Part shown: positions 21,601 through 22,024 of the stretch, in pieces
Position numbering within the stretch: position 1 is the first letter of the stretch
How the letters are laid out: the number at the start of each line of letters is the position of its first letter
DNA from: a virus
DNA: 22,024 nucleotides
Reading direction: 5' to 3' (one strand)
Virus record (IMG/VR): IMGVR_UViG_3300021478_000117
Coordinates: 1-22,024 of that record
Translations under genes and position numbers: made by a program
The notes under the pieces: generated by a model
What the model was told of the DNA's origin: nothing
The model's input: only the letters and a program-made list of their open reading frames with translations
The model's database searches: none

Positions 21601-22024
21601 TGCCGCTCGCGGACGTGACAACGTTGGCGACATCGAGCGGAGCGCCGACGGGGCCCATCTGCCTCGTGAAGCGAGTGGCGTCCGGCAGGAAGTCGGCAGC
21701 CCCACGGACTATGCGCGCGAGATCCTCCGGTTCAAGGGAGGTGTCGACGTTCATCAGTCGACGTCCGGCCTCCTTGAGGGAGCGGCCGGTGTTCGGCATC
21801 CGGTGCCAGCTATGCGTGACCGGGAAGGGGCGGTGACGATCCATCGCGTCGTACATGCCGGCGTCTCGGTCGTCACCGTCTATGAAGCGCTCGTACGGAC
21901 TGCGCGCCGGGCCACCGGTGGCATAGACCTGAGCCGGCGGATTCGAGCCGGCAGACGACGGCGCGGTCTGGAAATTATAGAAGGGCGCGGCGAAGCGCCC
22001 GCCGTCGCGGTCGTCGTAGGAGGC
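18629..22024 (-). CDS. Very large multi-module phage protein, likely virion/injected (start outside window)
   Basis: The frame is open from 22024 to the TAG at 18629; a Met at 21856 is internal or a later start, since 56 in-frame codons precede it. Numbering from that Met (1075 residues): 123-130 YADGGKV; 288-304 GIEGHEGRHRMRAMENMG, like the GxHRxxA patch of ParB-type folds; 369-379 VEYHADLGPVG; 405-600 a helical block ending in FRVVHDALGHFG (551-562), EER (573-575), H580 and SETRGQNSWVNFGP; 640-650 VEHHKDLGPVG again; 770-960 a block with DPKTEINRGFYANWLAKQG, DSHFNR (899-904) and AQALLW (951-956); then a Gly/Pro tail with ARGGRVDDD. Several unrelated modules joined by similar linkers resemble polyvalent proteins thought to enter the host with phage DNA. 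It abuts the portal gene, suggesting late expression. No module function is proven. Confidence 0.8.
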   Translation of the reverse strand, partial: ASYDDRDGGRFAAPFYNFQTAPSSAGSNPPAQVYATGGPARSPYERFIDGDDRDAGMYDAMDRHRPFPVTHSWHRMPNTGRSLKEAGRRLMNVDTSLEPEDLARIVRGAADFLPDATRFTRQMGPVGAPLDVANVVTSASGKLPALAIQGGLGVWDALTSPSEDTVTPQELPPEVGMRGYADGGKVAKAIRTIRNSFGSLQGARMEQAADLANLDRYSTKGLLDTFNPMSGKGEYRNSLFTTLPPYAFEDYALPLPESASRAVPYPRFQSMPRSAGRMPSRQDQTQEAYLDRLASHIQSKGMDRPPELWMYKTPESYGEESPQGSLFSNTPLIGSPRPTGMTGIEGHEGRHRMRAMENMGDDVALVRLNNVNPKEFGRDPVEEAVQRMQDKFLPQGADTPIIPQHFIPQPPLRLGSEAFARGGGVEYHADLGPVGKGLTTILREAAGKPSTVKLPGGFQMPAHPIKEFEDVAHKFATRYGTDYPITSYPKLDEDRARKIAQGYEDMKHDPSDPRVKRAYDALIDETMDQYRALEGTGAKFEFLKHGEGDPYAASPSLGYRDLVQNGRLKVFPTEQGYGTQTDIGDNPLLKRVGRVGDLDNATANDAFRVVHDALGHFGPGNPFFRAPGEERAWLNHMRSYSSDAIPAATSETRGQNSWVNFGPQSAANKGASGADTVYADQKAGLLPEWMWQQDDVEHHKDLGPVGQAIGRAAKYLIDPARESFPGIYKPAPELVSDARSRLIADPGQEGNMYKLFGHTRNSLDELSQGNRDLDSIRPFLQSPPFNLSGTAKTSPRVLTNTNAARLRGALSAGLSDPDIKLTRSWYEMSPLWDRMRELGTGDRAMTDLNNRTAVMSAGSDPKTEINRGFYANWLAKQGRLDDFLRYHVIPEEERSADFPDELRGLKGHSYGRTAQAPNLLDYEETGRLWPASHKVPTYAAATDPRFPYSDRPVADSHFNRILGYPDVSTADTAAVRNGVMSNTEYSDTVPWFNDKVAGRLGMRPRDAQALLWNLGGPQTGVRYIGPSKLEMIANHMADVAERRGIHPEEARDLLLSGEIGGSSGGTRMPPRGAAMSVPDMSGIHDAPYDFNHIPEPNARGGRVDDDMLGWKSMFFDSHGGEIGHGYFGSKI

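Overview
The window is the structural (morphogenesis) region of a GC-rich, double-stranded DNA tailed phage or prophage. The set of proteins fits a podovirus with a P22-like short tail: a large portal protein, a scaffold-like protein, a HK97-fold-type major capsid protein, thin connector proteins, a gp10-like tail hub, a beta-helix tailspike and a fibre with a collar-like end. Nothing in the sequence identifies the host. High GC and GC-rich third codon positions suggest a GC-rich bacterium, perhaps a proteobacterium, but that is inference. No terminase, lysis, replication or integration gene, tRNA, IS element or CRISPR array is visible.

All genes but one read leftward (minus strand), so the map reads from right to left. 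The right end (22024-18629) is a very large multi-module protein whose start lies outside the window, abutting the portal gene (18628-15944). Next come a small glycine/alanine/proline-rich protein, a plus-strand HNH endonuclease gene, four small genes including a GroES-like protein, an acidic coiled-coil scaffold candidate, and a protein of unknown function (12940-12371).

A hairpin terminator followed by an AT-rich extended -10 promoter candidate sits in the largest intergenic gap (12139-12370), just before the decoration and major capsid genes. This would give the capsid genes their own high-level transcription. Downstream are three beta-rich structural proteins (10474-8710), a connector with an inserted lectin-like domain, a beta-helix tailspike, a small cysteine-containing protein, a second connector, a collar-type tail fibre, a gp10-like tail hub with an inserted Ig-like module, a 76-residue protein, and a proline/glycine repeat protein with a conserved phage C-terminal domain. 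A truncated gene runs off the left edge.

Most neighbouring genes abut or overlap by one base (for example TAATG at 12940, 6034 and 5381, and TAGTG at 1463), which points to translationally coupled late operons. The exception is the HNH gene. It lies on the opposite strand, has visibly lower GC and looks like a mobile intruder.

The least explained part is the large protein at the right end. It carries a ParB-like patch, a HDxxGH patch and a C-terminal conserved block, separated by near-identical linker motifs. It resembles the multi-domain proteins that phages are thought to inject with their DNA.
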